The translations under genes and the position numbers were made by a program. Positions 41,441-51,800 of a DNA stretch of 64,000 nucleotides are shown one piece after another. Numbering within the stretch: the stretch's first letter is position 1; each line of letters begins with the position of its first letter. Source of the stretch: Syntrophomonas zehnderi OL-4. GTDB lineage: Bacteria > Bacillota > Syntrophomonadia > Syntrophomonadales > Syntrophomonadaceae. The DNA is taken from NCBI RefSeq assembly GCF_000983115.1, contig NZ_CGIH01000027.1, positions 62,001 through 126,000 of the forward strand. Reading direction: 5' to 3'. Under the pieces are notes generated by a model. It did not search any database, was not told the DNA's origin, and was given only the letters and a program-made list of their open reading frames with translations.

Positions 41441-42565
41441 TTGGATGCCGACATAAAAAGAGGCCTTAATATCCTGATTAAATTGAGTATTTTCGTGATG
41501 GCTCTGGTAGCCTTTTATTTGCTGTTTACATATGTTCTGCCGGTAATAGGTAGATTTTTGGCCTATATTCCGGTTTTATTCATGCCCTTTATTTTGGCCT
41601 TGTTGCTGGCACTGATTGTAGAACCAGTGGTGGGATTCTTCGAAAAAAAACTGCGTTTAAAAAGGGTTCCGGCAGTTGTAGTGAGTCTGCTTCTAGTGAT
41701 AGGCGGTTTTATTTATATTGTATCTTCCCTTATCATAGTAATCATAAGACAAATGACCTCCCTTTATTATATGGCTATAAAACATTCCGATCAAATCGTG
41801 GGAATGCTTATGTCAACTTTAACTAATATGCGTTTATACTATGTTCGCTTGGATCTACCTCCGCAAGTTCAGGAAACGCTGCATACCAACCTGCAAAAAG
41901 CCCTGGGGTCTGTGCAGTCGTTAATGGACACCAGTATTAAAGGTTTGATTGAAGCCTTGAGCGCTCTGCCGGGTTTGATGATTTTTCTTATGATTGCTAC
42001 GGTAGCGACCTTCTTTATAATCAAAGACCGGGCATTATTAAGGAGCTTTGTGTTACATATTCTACCTGCCGATGCCCAATCAACCGGACGTAATGTGATA
42101 GGGGAATTGTTTAATGCTTTTGTCGGTTTTGTGAAAGCATATGGCATACTAATCTTTATTACTTTTGTAGCTACCCTGGTGGCACTTAAGATATTGCAGA
42201 TCAAATATGCCTTAACCATTGCTTTGATAATTGGTTTGCTGGATATATTACCGGTTTTAGGCCCGGGGACGTTTTATTTACCCTGGATACTATGGGAATT
42301 CATTGCCGGTCGAACCGGTTTGGCAATTGCCTTGCTGGTGGTCTACATTACGATTTCCGCTATCAGGCAGTTTTTAGAACCCAAGATCGTTGGAGACAAT
42401 ATCGGCTTGCACCCCCTAGCTACCTTGGTATCCTTGTATGTGGGCTTGAAGCTGGGAGGAATAGTCGGTATGATATTAGGGCCGGTTTGTGTAGTAATTT
42501 TAATTGCTATGTATCGGGCTGGCTTGTTTGCTCGTTTTGACTGGAGGAAAAAGAAAATTGAATAA
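41441..42565 (+). CDS. AI-2E family / YtvI-type membrane protein
   Basis: 374 aa with seven to eight membrane helices. The family core is visible: LIVEPVVGFFEKKLRLKRVPAVVVSLLLVIGGF, FFIIKDRALLRSFVLHILP, NAFVGFVKAYGILIFITFVATLVALKILQIKYALTIALIIGLLDILPVLGPGTFYLPW, and FLEPKIVGDNIGLHPLATLVSLYVGLKLGGIVGMILGPV. This matches PF01594, most closely the sporulation-associated YtvI-like group. Substrates of the family are varied and none can be inferred here. The start is TTG 41441 after GAGGTG. It lies between cdsA and dxr, where B. subtilis has no gene, and overlaps dxr by 8 nt. Confidence 0.88.
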   Translation: MDADIKRGLNILIKLSIFVMALVAFYLLFTYVLPVIGRFLAYIPVLFMPFILALLLALIVEPVVGFFEKKLRLKRVPAVVVSLLLVIGGFIYIVSSLIIVIIRQMTSLYYMAIKHSDQIVGMLMSTLTNMRLYYVRLDLPPQVQETLHTNLQKALGSVQSLMDTSIKGLIEALSALPGLMIFLMIATVATFFIIKDRALLRSFVLHILPADAQSTGRNVIGELFNAFVGFVKAYGILIFITFVATLVALKILQIKYALTIALIIGLLDILPVLGPGTFYLPWILWEFIAGRTGLAIALLVVYITISAIRQFLEPKIVGDNIGLHPLATLVSLYVGLKLGGIVGMILGPVCVVILIAMYRAGLFARFDWRKKKIE

Positions 42566-43715
42566 GACTGTTAATCATCTGGTTATTCTCGGATCAACCG
42601 GATCTATTGGGCGCCAGGCCCTGGAAGTCGTTGATCAGCATCCGGATCAATTCCAGGTAATGGGTTTGGCAGCCAAGGATGAACTGGATCTTTTGTATGA
42701 ACAGGTGCAAAAATACCGGCCCCAGGCAGTTGCTTTAGGAGATGATAAGGAATATAGAAAATTCCAGGAAATGGTTGGTAGCACGCTACAAGTAATGTGT
42801 GGACTGGAGGGAATGTGCGAATTAGCTTCCCTGGACAATGTGGATACGGTTTTAGTGGCCCTAAGCGGTGCCGTTGGGATTGAGCCGACCCTGGCCGCTA
42901 TTAAAAAATCGCGTCGCATATCCCTGGCCAACAAGGAAACCCTGGTAGCCGCCGGAGATTTAGTCATGCAAGCGGCTTGGGAGTATCAATCTGAAATCAT
43001 CCCGGTTGACAGTGAACATTCAGCTATATTTCAGTGTTTACAGGCTGATAAAGCATATGTCAAGAAAATTTGGTTAACGGCCTCGGGAGGACCGTTTCGA
43101 GACTTTAGCCAGGAACAGTTGGATGAAGTAACTGTGGAAATGGCCTTGAGCCATCCGAATTGGAGTATGGGACCCAAAATTAGTATCGACTCGGCGACCA
43201 TGATGAATAAAGGGCTGGAAGTTATAGAAGCCCATCATTTGTTTGGCTTGGAATACGATCAAATTCAGGTTCTGGTACAAAAAGAGAGCGTTATCCATTC
43301 CATGGTGGAATTAATAGACGGTTCATTTCTGGCTCATTTAGGTGTGGCGGATATGAGAATACCTATTCAATATGCCTTGACCTACCCGCACCGTTATGTA
43401 TCACCCGCTGCGCATCTGGATTTCACCCAATTAGGTTGTATACATTTTGCGGCGGCTGATGAAAAGCGTTTTCCAGCTTTGGCATTGGCAATCGCCGCCG
43501 GACGTCAGGGCGGAACGATGCCAGCCGTTATGAATGCCGCCAACGAAGTGGCTGTTCATGCTTTCCTGGATAGAAAGATTGCCTTTCGGCAGATACCGAT
43601 ACTGGTGGAACAGACTATGCTGGCTCACCAGAATATATATGTACCGCAGCTTGAGGATATTTTGACGGCGGACAGATGGGCTCGGGAGTATTGTCGGCAT
43701 TTAATGCAGCAATAG
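42558..43715 (+). CDS. dxr: 1-deoxy-D-xylulose 5-phosphate reductoisomerase
   Basis: Second step of the methylerythritol phosphate pathway: DXP to MEP using NADPH. The start is TTG 42558 behind GGAGG, giving 385 aa. The Rossmann motif is VILGSTGSIGRQAL. Catalytic and substrate-binding motifs are SLANKETLVAAGDLV, PVDSEHSAIFQCL, LTASGGPFRDFS, HPNWSMGPKISIDSATMMNKGLEVIEAHHLFG and HSMVELIDGSFLAHLGVADMRIPIQYAL. Together with ispG downstream it serves isoprenoid synthesis, including the UppS substrate. Confidence 0.97.
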   Translation: MNKTVNHLVILGSTGSIGRQALEVVDQHPDQFQVMGLAAKDELDLLYEQVQKYRPQAVALGDDKEYRKFQEMVGSTLQVMCGLEGMCELASLDNVDTVLVALSGAVGIEPTLAAIKKSRRISLANKETLVAAGDLVMQAAWEYQSEIIPVDSEHSAIFQCLQADKAYVKKIWLTASGGPFRDFSQEQLDEVTVEMALSHPNWSMGPKISIDSATMMNKGLEVIEAHHLFGLEYDQIQVLVQKESVIHSMVELIDGSFLAHLGVADMRIPIQYALTYPHRYVSPAAHLDFTQLGCIHFAAADEKRFPALALAIAAGRQGGTMPAVMNAANEVAVHAFLDRKIAFRQIPILVEQTMLAHQNIYVPQLEDILTADRWAREYCRHLMQQ

Positions 43716-43753
43716 ACACAGATAACATAAGTTTTAAGGATTCGCCCAGATTA
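43715..43753 (+). repeat. ACACAGAT-type repeat after dxr
   Basis: GACACAGATAACATAAG, then GGATT and CCCAGATT; it starts at the last base of the dxr stop codon. Confidence 0.5.
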
Positions 43754-43805
43754 AATATTACTAAATCTCAGCTACTGTTGGTGATTGTTTTTAAAAGGGG
43801 GTATT

Positions 43806-44840
43806 ATGTTGGCTATAATAATTGCGCTAATAATTATAGCTGTTTTGATCCTGGTACATGAGTGGGGCCATTTCATTGCTGCCCGGCGCGTTGGAATTCC
43901 AGTGCATGAGTTTAGCTTGGGGTTTGGTTACCTACTGTTTTCTACAACCCGGGACGGTACTCAATATTCGCTGCGCCTAATTCCTTTGGGAGGATATGTG
44001 CGGATGGCTGGCGAGGAGCCAGGTGACACAGAAAACCCGGAGGGTTTTAATACCCGTACACCACTGGAAAAAATGCGGGTTGCATTTGCCGGGCCTGTAA
44101 TGAATTTCGTTTTAGCCATTATTATCTTCATCATAACGTTTGCGGTTATTGGTGTAACCAAACCTATTGACGAAGCTGTTATCGGTGAAGTTATCAAAGA
44201 TAAACCGGCTTATACAGCGGGATTAAAAAGCGGCGATAAAATCCTGGCCATAAATGGTCAGGACGTTGCCAGTTGGAATGAATTCATGACCATAATTCAA
44301 AAAAGTCCGACCAATAAACCTCTGCAACTTAAAATCAGCCGGGGTGAGCAAACTAAAATCATGGTAATGACCCCGGTACTTAATGAATCCACCGGCAAAC
44401 CTATTATCGGTGTGGTGAACAAGTATACCTTTGAACGGGTGGGGGTTATTACGGCCGTTAAAATGGGGTTTGTTCAGACCTATCAGTTGACCGTGGCCCT
44501 CTTGAGCGGTCTGGGTATGTTATTTACGGGTGCGGCCTCCACCGCTGATCTGGCCGGGCCAGTCGGTATAACCAACATGATCGGGGATGCTGCACGAGGC
44601 GGAATGGTCTATCTATTAAGTTTTACAGCTTTCTTAAGTATAAACCTGGGAATTTTAAATCTGCTCCCTATTCCCGCTCTGGACGGAAGCCGGATCGTAT
44701 TTGCAATGGTGGAAGCCATCCGCAGAAAACCTATGGATCCAGAAAAAGAAGGCTTTATCCATTGGATAGGTTTCATGTTCCTGATGCTTTTGATCGTAGT
44801 AGTGACGTATAACGATATCCTGCGACTTATCAAAGGTTAG
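43806..44840 (+). CDS. rseP: Site-2 intramembrane metalloprotease RseP/RasP
   Basis: Zinc protease that cleaves membrane proteins within the bilayer, for example anti-sigma factors. From ATG 43806 (behind AAAAGGGGG) the product is 344 aa. The active site HEWGH (residues 19-23 region, LILVHEWGHFIAARRVGI) is complete. It is followed by GGYVRMAGEEPGD, one PDZ domain (about 115-190), and the C-terminal NLLPIPALDGSRI motif with the third metal-ligand aspartate. The order dxr-rseP is general in bacteria. Confidence 0.96.
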   Translation: MLAIIIALIIIAVLILVHEWGHFIAARRVGIPVHEFSLGFGYLLFSTTRDGTQYSLRLIPLGGYVRMAGEEPGDTENPEGFNTRTPLEKMRVAFAGPVMNFVLAIIIFIITFAVIGVTKPIDEAVIGEVIKDKPAYTAGLKSGDKILAINGQDVASWNEFMTIIQKSPTNKPLQLKISRGEQTKIMVMTPVLNESTGKPIIGVVNKYTFERVGVITAVKMGFVQTYQLTVALLSGLGMLFTGAASTADLAGPVGITNMIGDAARGGMVYLLSFTAFLSINLGILNLLPIPALDGSRIVFAMVEAIRRKPMDPEKEGFIHWIGFMFLMLLIVVVTYNDILRLIKG

Positions 44841-45066
44841 CCGGTGGCAGATAGAATCGGACAGCTCAGTCTTGTTTTTTTGGATATTGCAGGTTATGGA
44901 TTAACCGGATTGTTGATATTAACTTAAGAAGCAGCCGCAGGGTAAGGGGCTTTGGTCTTCCAGGGGATTCTTCAGTCGGCTTATATAGGCTGCATAATAT
45001 AACGCTTTGGGTTTCAAAGTCATTAGTGCACATTATGTGTCTTTTTTAAAAATGGGGTATATGTGT

Positions 45067-46122
45067 ATGCGCAGAAAAACTCGGGTGGTGAAGATTGGTT
45101 CTTGCCTGGTGGGGGGAGACAACCCTATTGTGGTACAGTCGATGACCAGCACCGATACCCGTAATGTTGAGGCAACGGTTCAGCAGATTCTGGACTTGGA
45201 AGAGGCAGGCTGCGAGATTGCTCGCGTAGCTGTAATCGATCAGGAAGCCGCTCAGGCTATAAAAAAAATTAAGAGACGGATATCCATACCCCTGGTAGCC
45301 GATATCCATTTTGATTATAGACTGGCCCTTGAGAGCCTGGCCGGGGGAGCTGATGCCCTGCGTATCAATCCAGGCAATATCGGTGACAAGAAAAAGGTGC
45401 AAACGGTCGTCAAGGCCTGTCAGGATAAACAGATACCCATACGAATCGGTGTTAATGCCGGCTCCCTCGATAAGGAGATACTTAGAAAATATGGAGCCGT
45501 TTGCAAGGAAGCCCTGGTCGAAAGTGCTATGGAAAATGTAAAGATCTTGGAAGATATGTATTTTCAGGATATCAAGATCTCCTTAAAAGCATCTTCAGTC
45601 ATGCTAAGCGTGGAGGCTTATCGTCTAATGGCCAGCAAGGTTGATTATCCGTTGCATATTGGTATTACGGAAGCCGGTACTAAGGATCGGGCTTTAATCA
45701 AGTCGGCCCTGGGTCTGGGAATGATGCTCAATGAGGGTATAGGTGATACTATCAGGGTCTCCCTGACTGGCAATCCTGTCGATGAAGTATGGGCCGCCTA
45801 TGAGATTCTGCGTAACCTGGGGCTGCGCAACCGGGGAGTGGAATTAATCTCCTGTCCTACCTGCGGACGGTGTGAGATAAATATGATACCCGTAGCTGAA
45901 GCTGTTGATCAGGCCATAAGAACGATACCTGATCCACTTAAAGTTGCGGTAATGGGCTGTGTCGTTAACGGTCCCGGAGAAGCCCGAGAAGCCGATGTGG
46001 GTGTGGCGGGCGGACGAGGTTTCGGGCTGATGTTTCGTCATGGAGAAGTAGTTAGAAAAGTACCCGAGGCTAACATGGTGCCGGAACTGTTGCAGGAGAT
46101 TAACAGGTTAAGGGAAAAATAA
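45067..46122 (+). CDS. ispG: 4-hydroxy-3-methylbut-2-enyl diphosphate synthase IspG
   Basis: [4Fe-4S] enzyme of the MEP pathway; converts MEcPP to HMBPP. From ATG 45067 the product is 351 aa; ATG 45061 and an open frame back to 45007 exist, but TGGGG at 45053-45057 favours 45067. TIM-barrel motifs are PIVVQSMTSTDTRNVEATVQQILDLEEAGCEIARVAV, PLVADIHFDYRLALE and ALRINPGNIGD. The cluster-binding region has SCPTCGRC and GCVVNGPGEAREADVGVAGG. Confidence 0.96.
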   Translation: MRRKTRVVKIGSCLVGGDNPIVVQSMTSTDTRNVEATVQQILDLEEAGCEIARVAVIDQEAAQAIKKIKRRISIPLVADIHFDYRLALESLAGGADALRINPGNIGDKKKVQTVVKACQDKQIPIRIGVNAGSLDKEILRKYGAVCKEALVESAMENVKILEDMYFQDIKISLKASSVMLSVEAYRLMASKVDYPLHIGITEAGTKDRALIKSALGLGMMLNEGIGDTIRVSLTGNPVDEVWAAYEILRNLGLRNRGVELISCPTCGRCEINMIPVAEAVDQAIRTIPDPLKVAVMGCVVNGPGEAREADVGVAGGRGFGLMFRHGEVVRKVPEANMVPELLQEINRLREK

Positions 46123-46213
46123 TTTTTTTATTTCTTGGCGGCCGATTTTAATTGGCAGGCAATTATAAGCTGCAATTAACGGTCAACATGCCAAAAACAA
46201 GGAGGATGGAATT

Positions 46214-47920
46214 TTGAAGGCGTCACAGTTGTTTTTTCCGACATTACGAGAAGTGCCCAGTGAGGCCGAGATCATTAGTCACCAGTTGTTGCTCAGGGCA
46301 GGTTTCATGCGTAAAACCAGCGCCGGTGTCTACACGTATCTGCCCATGGCCCTACGGGTTTTGAAAAAAATAGAAAATATCGTGCGTGAAGAAATGGATA
46401 AAGCCGGTGGACAGGAGATATTGATGCCGATTATCCAGCCGCAGGAAATCTGGGAAAAATCAGGGCGCTGGTCGCTGTATGGTAATGAAATGTTCAGATT
46501 GAAAGATCGCCACGACCGGGGATTTGCCTTGGGGCCTACCCACGAAGAGATAATTACCACCCTGGTTGATGGCGAAGTCCACTCCTACCGAGATCTGCCT
46601 TTGCTGTTATATCAAATTCAAAACAAATACCGGGATGAGATCAGACCCCGCTTTGGACTTATGCGGGGTCGGGAATTTATTATGAAGGATCTGTATTCCT
46701 TTGATCTGGATGAAGCAGGCCTGGATGTTTCCTATAAAAAGATGTATAAGGCATATAAAGCGATATATGATCGTTTAGGTCTTGATTATAGAGTGGTCGA
46801 GGCAGACAGCGGGGCCATTGGCGGGAATGAGAGCCATGAATTTATGGTGCTGGCCGAGAGCGGAGAATCGGTTATCGTTTATTGCCAAAAATGTGATTAT
46901 GCCGCCAATGTTGAAAAAGCCGAATGCGGTTTGGAAAAGCAAGAACCGCCGGTTAATAATCAGCAGGAAATGATAAAAATATCTACCCCCGGTCAAAGAA
47001 CGATTCAGGATTTGGTGGATTTTACCGGCCGTCCCGCTAGTGAACAGATCAAGACCCTGATGTATGTCGCCGATGGAGAATTAGTGGCGGTTATATTACG
47101 CGGAGACCGGGAACTCAATGAGATTAAATTAAAAAACGTCTTGCAATGTCAGGATTTGTTTATGGCAGATGAGATGACTGTTCGGGAGAAATGTCAAGCT
47201 GGATTTGGCTCATTGGGCCCGGTAGGCCTGAATGTACCGATCTATGCCGATCTGGAAACAGAACGGCTGCAAAATTTCACCTGTGGGGCCAATGAAGATG
47301 ATTACCACTTCACTAATGTTAACCTGGGCAGGGACTTTGTGCCGGAGATAATTGCGGATCTGCGCAACGCTGAAGCCGGAGATATCTGTCCGGTCTGCGG
47401 AGAACCCCTCTATACCATACGCGGTATTGAAGTAGGGCATATATTCAAGCTGGGAACCAAGTATTCCGATGCCCTGGATGCAACCTACCGTGACCAAAAC
47501 GGACAGGATCAAGCGATCGTTATGGGTTGTTATGGTATAGGAATTTCCCGTACCCTGGCGGCGGCCGTTGAACAGAAAAATGACGCCGATGGCATCATCT
47601 GGCCCCTGGCAATTGCTCCCTATCAGGTTATTATCATACCAGTCAACAATAAAAAAGACGATCAGGTAGAGGCCGCCAATTACTTGTATAAGGAACTTTT
47701 GAACCAAGGCGTGGAAGTAATCCTGGATGATCGCGATGAACGCGCCGGAGTAAAATTCAAAGATGCCGATTTAATTGGTATCCCGCTTAGAATTACCATT
47801 GGCCCCAAATCCTTGCAGGAAAATAAGGCCGAAGTGAAGAAAAGATGGGATGAGGAAATATTACTGGTAGAGATGGATCACGTCGTCCAGCATGTACTGG
47901 ATACGATAAAGAACGTTTAA
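46214..47920 (+). CDS. proS: Prolyl-tRNA synthetase (bacterial type)
   Basis: Class II aminoacyl-tRNA synthetase of 568 aa. Motif 1/2 regions: MRKTSAGVYTYLPMALRVLKKIENIVREEMDKAGGQEILMPIIQPQEIWEKSGRW and FALGPTHEEIITTLV, YQIQNKYRDEIRPRFGLMRGREFIMKDLYSFD. The INS editing domain lies at about 235-385, followed by motif 3 QAIVMGCYGIGISRTLAAAVEQ and the anticodon-binding domain. The start is TTG behind AAGGAGGATGG. I looked for a T-box leader (AGGGTGG) in the 91-nt upstream gap and found none. Confidence 0.97.
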   Translation: MKASQLFFPTLREVPSEAEIISHQLLLRAGFMRKTSAGVYTYLPMALRVLKKIENIVREEMDKAGGQEILMPIIQPQEIWEKSGRWSLYGNEMFRLKDRHDRGFALGPTHEEIITTLVDGEVHSYRDLPLLLYQIQNKYRDEIRPRFGLMRGREFIMKDLYSFDLDEAGLDVSYKKMYKAYKAIYDRLGLDYRVVEADSGAIGGNESHEFMVLAESGESVIVYCQKCDYAANVEKAECGLEKQEPPVNNQQEMIKISTPGQRTIQDLVDFTGRPASEQIKTLMYVADGELVAVILRGDRELNEIKLKNVLQCQDLFMADEMTVREKCQAGFGSLGPVGLNVPIYADLETERLQNFTCGANEDDYHFTNVNLGRDFVPEIIADLRNAEAGDICPVCGEPLYTIRGIEVGHIFKLGTKYSDALDATYRDQNGQDQAIVMGCYGIGISRTLAAAVEQKNDADGIIWPLAIAPYQVIIIPVNNKKDDQVEAANYLYKELLNQGVEVILDDRDERAGVKFKDADLIGIPLRITIGPKSLQENKAEVKKRWDEEILLVEMDHVVQHVLDTIKNV

Positions 47921-48114
47921 ACCAACCATAGCCGTCATCTATACCCAATAATAATAACGAAGTGAACAAGATAGTCGTTGTTTTTGATTTGCCCTCTACC
48001 TCATACACATCTTTTTAAAAGGGTAAATCTGTTTATATACGTTGAATCAGTGTTATAAGGGGCTACTCCTCTTCTCCCTAAGGACGGGATAATTTACTTG
48101 CAGGTGAGTGATTC

Positions 48115-48780
48115 ATGCAGACTTTTGAAATCGTTTTTAAACTGACTCTGGCTTGCATCCTGGGAGGGTTGATTGGGCTGGAAAGGGAAAGCCTTAACCG
48201 CCCGGCGGGTTTTCGCACCTATACCCTGGTTTGTGTCGGTTCTGCCCTGGCGATGGTGGTGTCCATCGACATGTACTATCAGTTCTATAAATCGGTAAAC
48301 GCTGACCCGGGACGTATCGCCGCTCAGGTTGTCAGCGGAATTGGTTTTCTTGGTGCCGGCACAATTCTGAGAGAAGGGGCAACCGTCAGGGGTCTGACCA
48401 CTGCGGCCGGACTCTGGGTGGTGGCCTGCATCGGTCTGGCTGTGGGTGCCGGAATGTACATACCAGCTATAACCACCACCGTATTAATTCTCTTTGTGCT
48501 TATTTATTTTTACAAACTCGAAGAAAGATTTACCGGGATGCGTCTTTATAAAGGGCTTGTTATGGTGGTTGACGATCAGCCCGGGCAAGTCGGCGTAATT
48601 GGTTCCATTCTAGGGGATATGGGGGTACTGATAAAAAACATAGAGCTTAACCGGCTGGATCTTGAGGATCAGTTGGAAGTGGAATTACTTTTGCAATTAC
48701 CCGCCGAGGTGACGATTGAGCATGTTATGGATATGCTTACCAGAGTCAAAGGCCTGCATCATATTGACCGCCTGAATTAG
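48115..48780 (+). CDS. MgtC/SapB family membrane protein
   Basis: 221 aa. The N-terminal half has four to five membrane helices with the family motifs LACILGGLIGLERESLNRPAGFRTYTLVCVGSALAMVVS, RIAAQVVSGIGFLGAGTILREGATVRGLTTAAGLWVVACIGLAVGAGMY. The C-terminal half is a soluble ACT-like domain. The family is linked to magnesium limitation and ATP synthase regulation in pathogens; here the role is unknown. It lies between proS and polC, which are adjacent in B. subtilis, with 194 nt upstream and 21 nt to polC. Confidence 0.92.
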   Translation: MQTFEIVFKLTLACILGGLIGLERESLNRPAGFRTYTLVCVGSALAMVVSIDMYYQFYKSVNADPGRIAAQVVSGIGFLGAGTILREGATVRGLTTAAGLWVVACIGLAVGAGMYIPAITTTVLILFVLIYFYKLEERFTGMRLYKGLVMVVDDQPGQVGVIGSILGDMGVLIKNIELNRLDLEDQLEVELLLQLPAEVTIEHVMDMLTRVKGLHHIDRLN

Positions 48781-48801
48781 ATTTGATGTACGGAGGTTAC
48801 C

Positions 48802-51800
48802 ATGAGCATTTCTTTTCCTGCCTTTTTGGCCGACAAGGTTGAGCCTGGACTGGCTGAAGCCTGGGGAGCAAGCTATATAGAAAAAGTCGAAGTCTTTAGC
48901 CTGAACAACTGGTGGAAATTATACATACGCTTGTCTGAACCTATTCCGGCTGCCGTTATTCTGGCGACTGAACAAGCCTTAAAAAACCGCCATACCTTTT
49001 TGGAGCAGGTTGACCTTATTTTACGTCTTAATAACGATATCGAAAGTCTAAACAGTATTTTGGCAACTCGCCATGATGATATATGCTCCCGGTTTTTCGC
49101 CGACCTCGATTGGCCAAAATCCGGAGAACTGCCCCGCTGCCAGCTAGCCCCTAACCGTATAGATCTCATCGCCGAAAGTGCCAGACATTATCAGCTGATT
49201 TTGGACCAGGAGGTTTGTCCCAAACTGGCCGACTGGTTTTGGCAAGAATACCGCTTGCGGGTGTTAATCAGGGTTTTATGTCAGGAACAGCTACAGTTAC
49301 CTCACGAAAAAACCATATTTATTCAACGTCAGGAGGTTGAAACCATAGCACCCCGGATCGAATCAGGGGTTAAGAAGAAGTATGCTTCCCAGCGCGACAA
49401 AAAGCCCCGGGAACAGATCATCAATTCCCCCTCCCTGGCGGTTAATGAATTGCAGGAAGGACTAAAAACTGCGGTCACCGCAGGCGAGATATGGCACAAG
49501 GAAAGTACCCTTCTCAGGGACGGACGGCTGGTAATCAGTTATTATTTGACCGATTTTTCTGATACAATTGTGGTCAAATCCTTCCTGGATGCCAATGAAC
49601 AAGATCAGATTAATATAGGAGATCGTATCAAGGTAAAGGGCGGGGTGCGTTATGATCCCTTTTTAAAAGAACCTGCCATGTTTATGGATGCTTATACAAC
49701 CCTGCCGAATATACCACGCCAGGAAGAAAGCGCTGAAAAAAGGATCGAATTGCATCTGCATACCAAAATGAGTGCCATGGATGGACTAACTGAAGTCAAG
49801 GAACTGATAAAAAGGGCGTCTGATTGGGGTCATCCTGCAATTGCGATAACCGATCACGGCTCCACCCAGGCCTTTCCGGCGGCCTTTGAGGCAGTTCAAA
49901 GTTTAAAAGGCCATAAACCTAAAATCATCTATGGGGTAGAGGGTTACCTGGTCGATACAGATAAAAGAGGGAAATCACATCATATTATCCTTCTGGCCCG
50001 TAACCGGGTGGGTTTGAGGAATCTCTACAAACTCGTAAGTCTCTCCTATATGGAGCATTTCTATCGTAAGCCCCGTATGTTAAGGGCTGATATTGAAACT
50101 TATCGCGAGGGAATACTACTGGGAACGGCCTGCGAGGCCGGGGAGTTGTACCGGGCAATTTTAAACGGAGCCGATGAAGATATACTGGACACCATCGTGG
50201 ATTTTTACGATTATCTGGAAATCCAGCCCTTGGACAACAACCAGTTTTTAGTCAAAGAGGGGCGGGTAGATTCGATTGCCCACTTGGAGGACATTAACCG
50301 CCGGATCATCGCCCTGGGAGAAAAGCATGGCAAACCGGTGGTTGCCACTGGGGACGTCCATTTTTTGGAACCCCATCATGATATTTTCCGAACCATTATC
50401 CAATCCGGGCAGGGTTATGATGATGCAGAGAACCAGGCTCCCCTCTATTTCAAGACTACAGCGGAGATGCTGGCCGATTTTGCTTATCTTGGTGAAGAAA
50501 CGGCCTACCGGGTAGTTGTTGAAAACACCGCTTTGATAGCCAATCTGGTGGAAGAATTACAACCGGTGCCCGATGGTTTCTATCCACCTAAAATAGACAG
50601 TGCCGAACAGGAGATTATAGAATTGACCTGGCAAAATGCCCATAACCGCTACGGGGAAAACCTGCCTGCCTTGGTCGAAGAAAGGATTCAAAGGGAATTG
50701 GATTCAATTACTAACCATGGGTTTTCGGTATTGTATTTAATTGCCCATAAGCTGGTCAAAAAATCCAATGAGGATGGCTACCTGGTGGGTTCCCGGGGAT
50801 CGGTAGGCTCATCCTTGGTTGCTTTTTTTACCGGGATCACCGAGGTCAATGCCTTGGCTCCCCATTACCTTTGTAAAAATTGTCATTACAGCGAATTTTT
50901 CACTGCTGGAGAAGTTGGCTCCGGGGTGGATTTGGAAGACAAGGCCTGCCCCAACTGCGGAGCCGATTTATCTAAAGACGGTTTTAACATCCCCTTTGAA
51001 ACTTTTTTAGGTTTTGACGGTGACAAAACTCCGGACATCGATCTGAATTTTTCGGGTGATTACCAGAGCCGGGCTCATCAATATGTGGAAGAGTTGTTCG
51101 GTAGTGAAAATGTCTTTCGGGCCGGAACTATTTCAACGGTTGCCGAAAAAACCGCTTTTGGATTTGTGAAAAAATATGCCGAAGAAAAAGAACTTCAGCT
51201 CAAAAACTCCGAAGTCAGCCGTCTGGCCCGAGGTATTACCGGGGTTAGGAGAACCACGGGGCAGCATCCGGGAGGGCTTATTGTGGTTCCTAGGGATCAT
51301 GATATTCTGGAATTCACACCTTTGCAGCATCCCGCCGACAACAAGGATTCCGGCGTCATAACCACCCATTTTGAATATCATGCCATCGGTGACCAATTGG
51401 TCAAATTGGATATTCTGGGCCATGACGATCCCACGGTTATTAAAGAACTAGAAGATCTAACCGGGGTGAAGGCTCATAGTATAAGCCTGTCCGAAAAAGA
51501 AACCATGCGAATTTTTTCCGGGGTTGAACCCCTGGGGGTAAAACCCGAGGATATTGATTCATCGGTCGGGACTTTCGGAATACCGGAATTCGGCACCCGC
51601 TTTGTACGCCAGATGCTTGAGGTAACCCGGCCGGATACCTTTTCCGGGCTGGTACGTATTAGCGGCCTGTCACATGGTACGGATGTCTGGCTTAATAACG
51701 CTCAGACTTTAATCGAAGACCGGGTTGCAACCCTAAATGAAGTGATCTGTACCCGGGATGATATAATGACCTATCTGATTAATAAGGGTTTGGATAAAAA

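Noticed and set aside
42504-42557. Longer N-terminus for Dxr
   Set aside because: The added residues lie opposite the end of the preceding membrane-protein gene and lack a ribosome-binding site; TTG 42558 follows GGAGG and gives the normal Rossmann start.
46123-46213. T-box leader for proS
   Set aside because: The AGGGTGG and AAGG/GGTGG antiterminator motifs are absent in the 91-nt gap, and no terminator hairpin is present.
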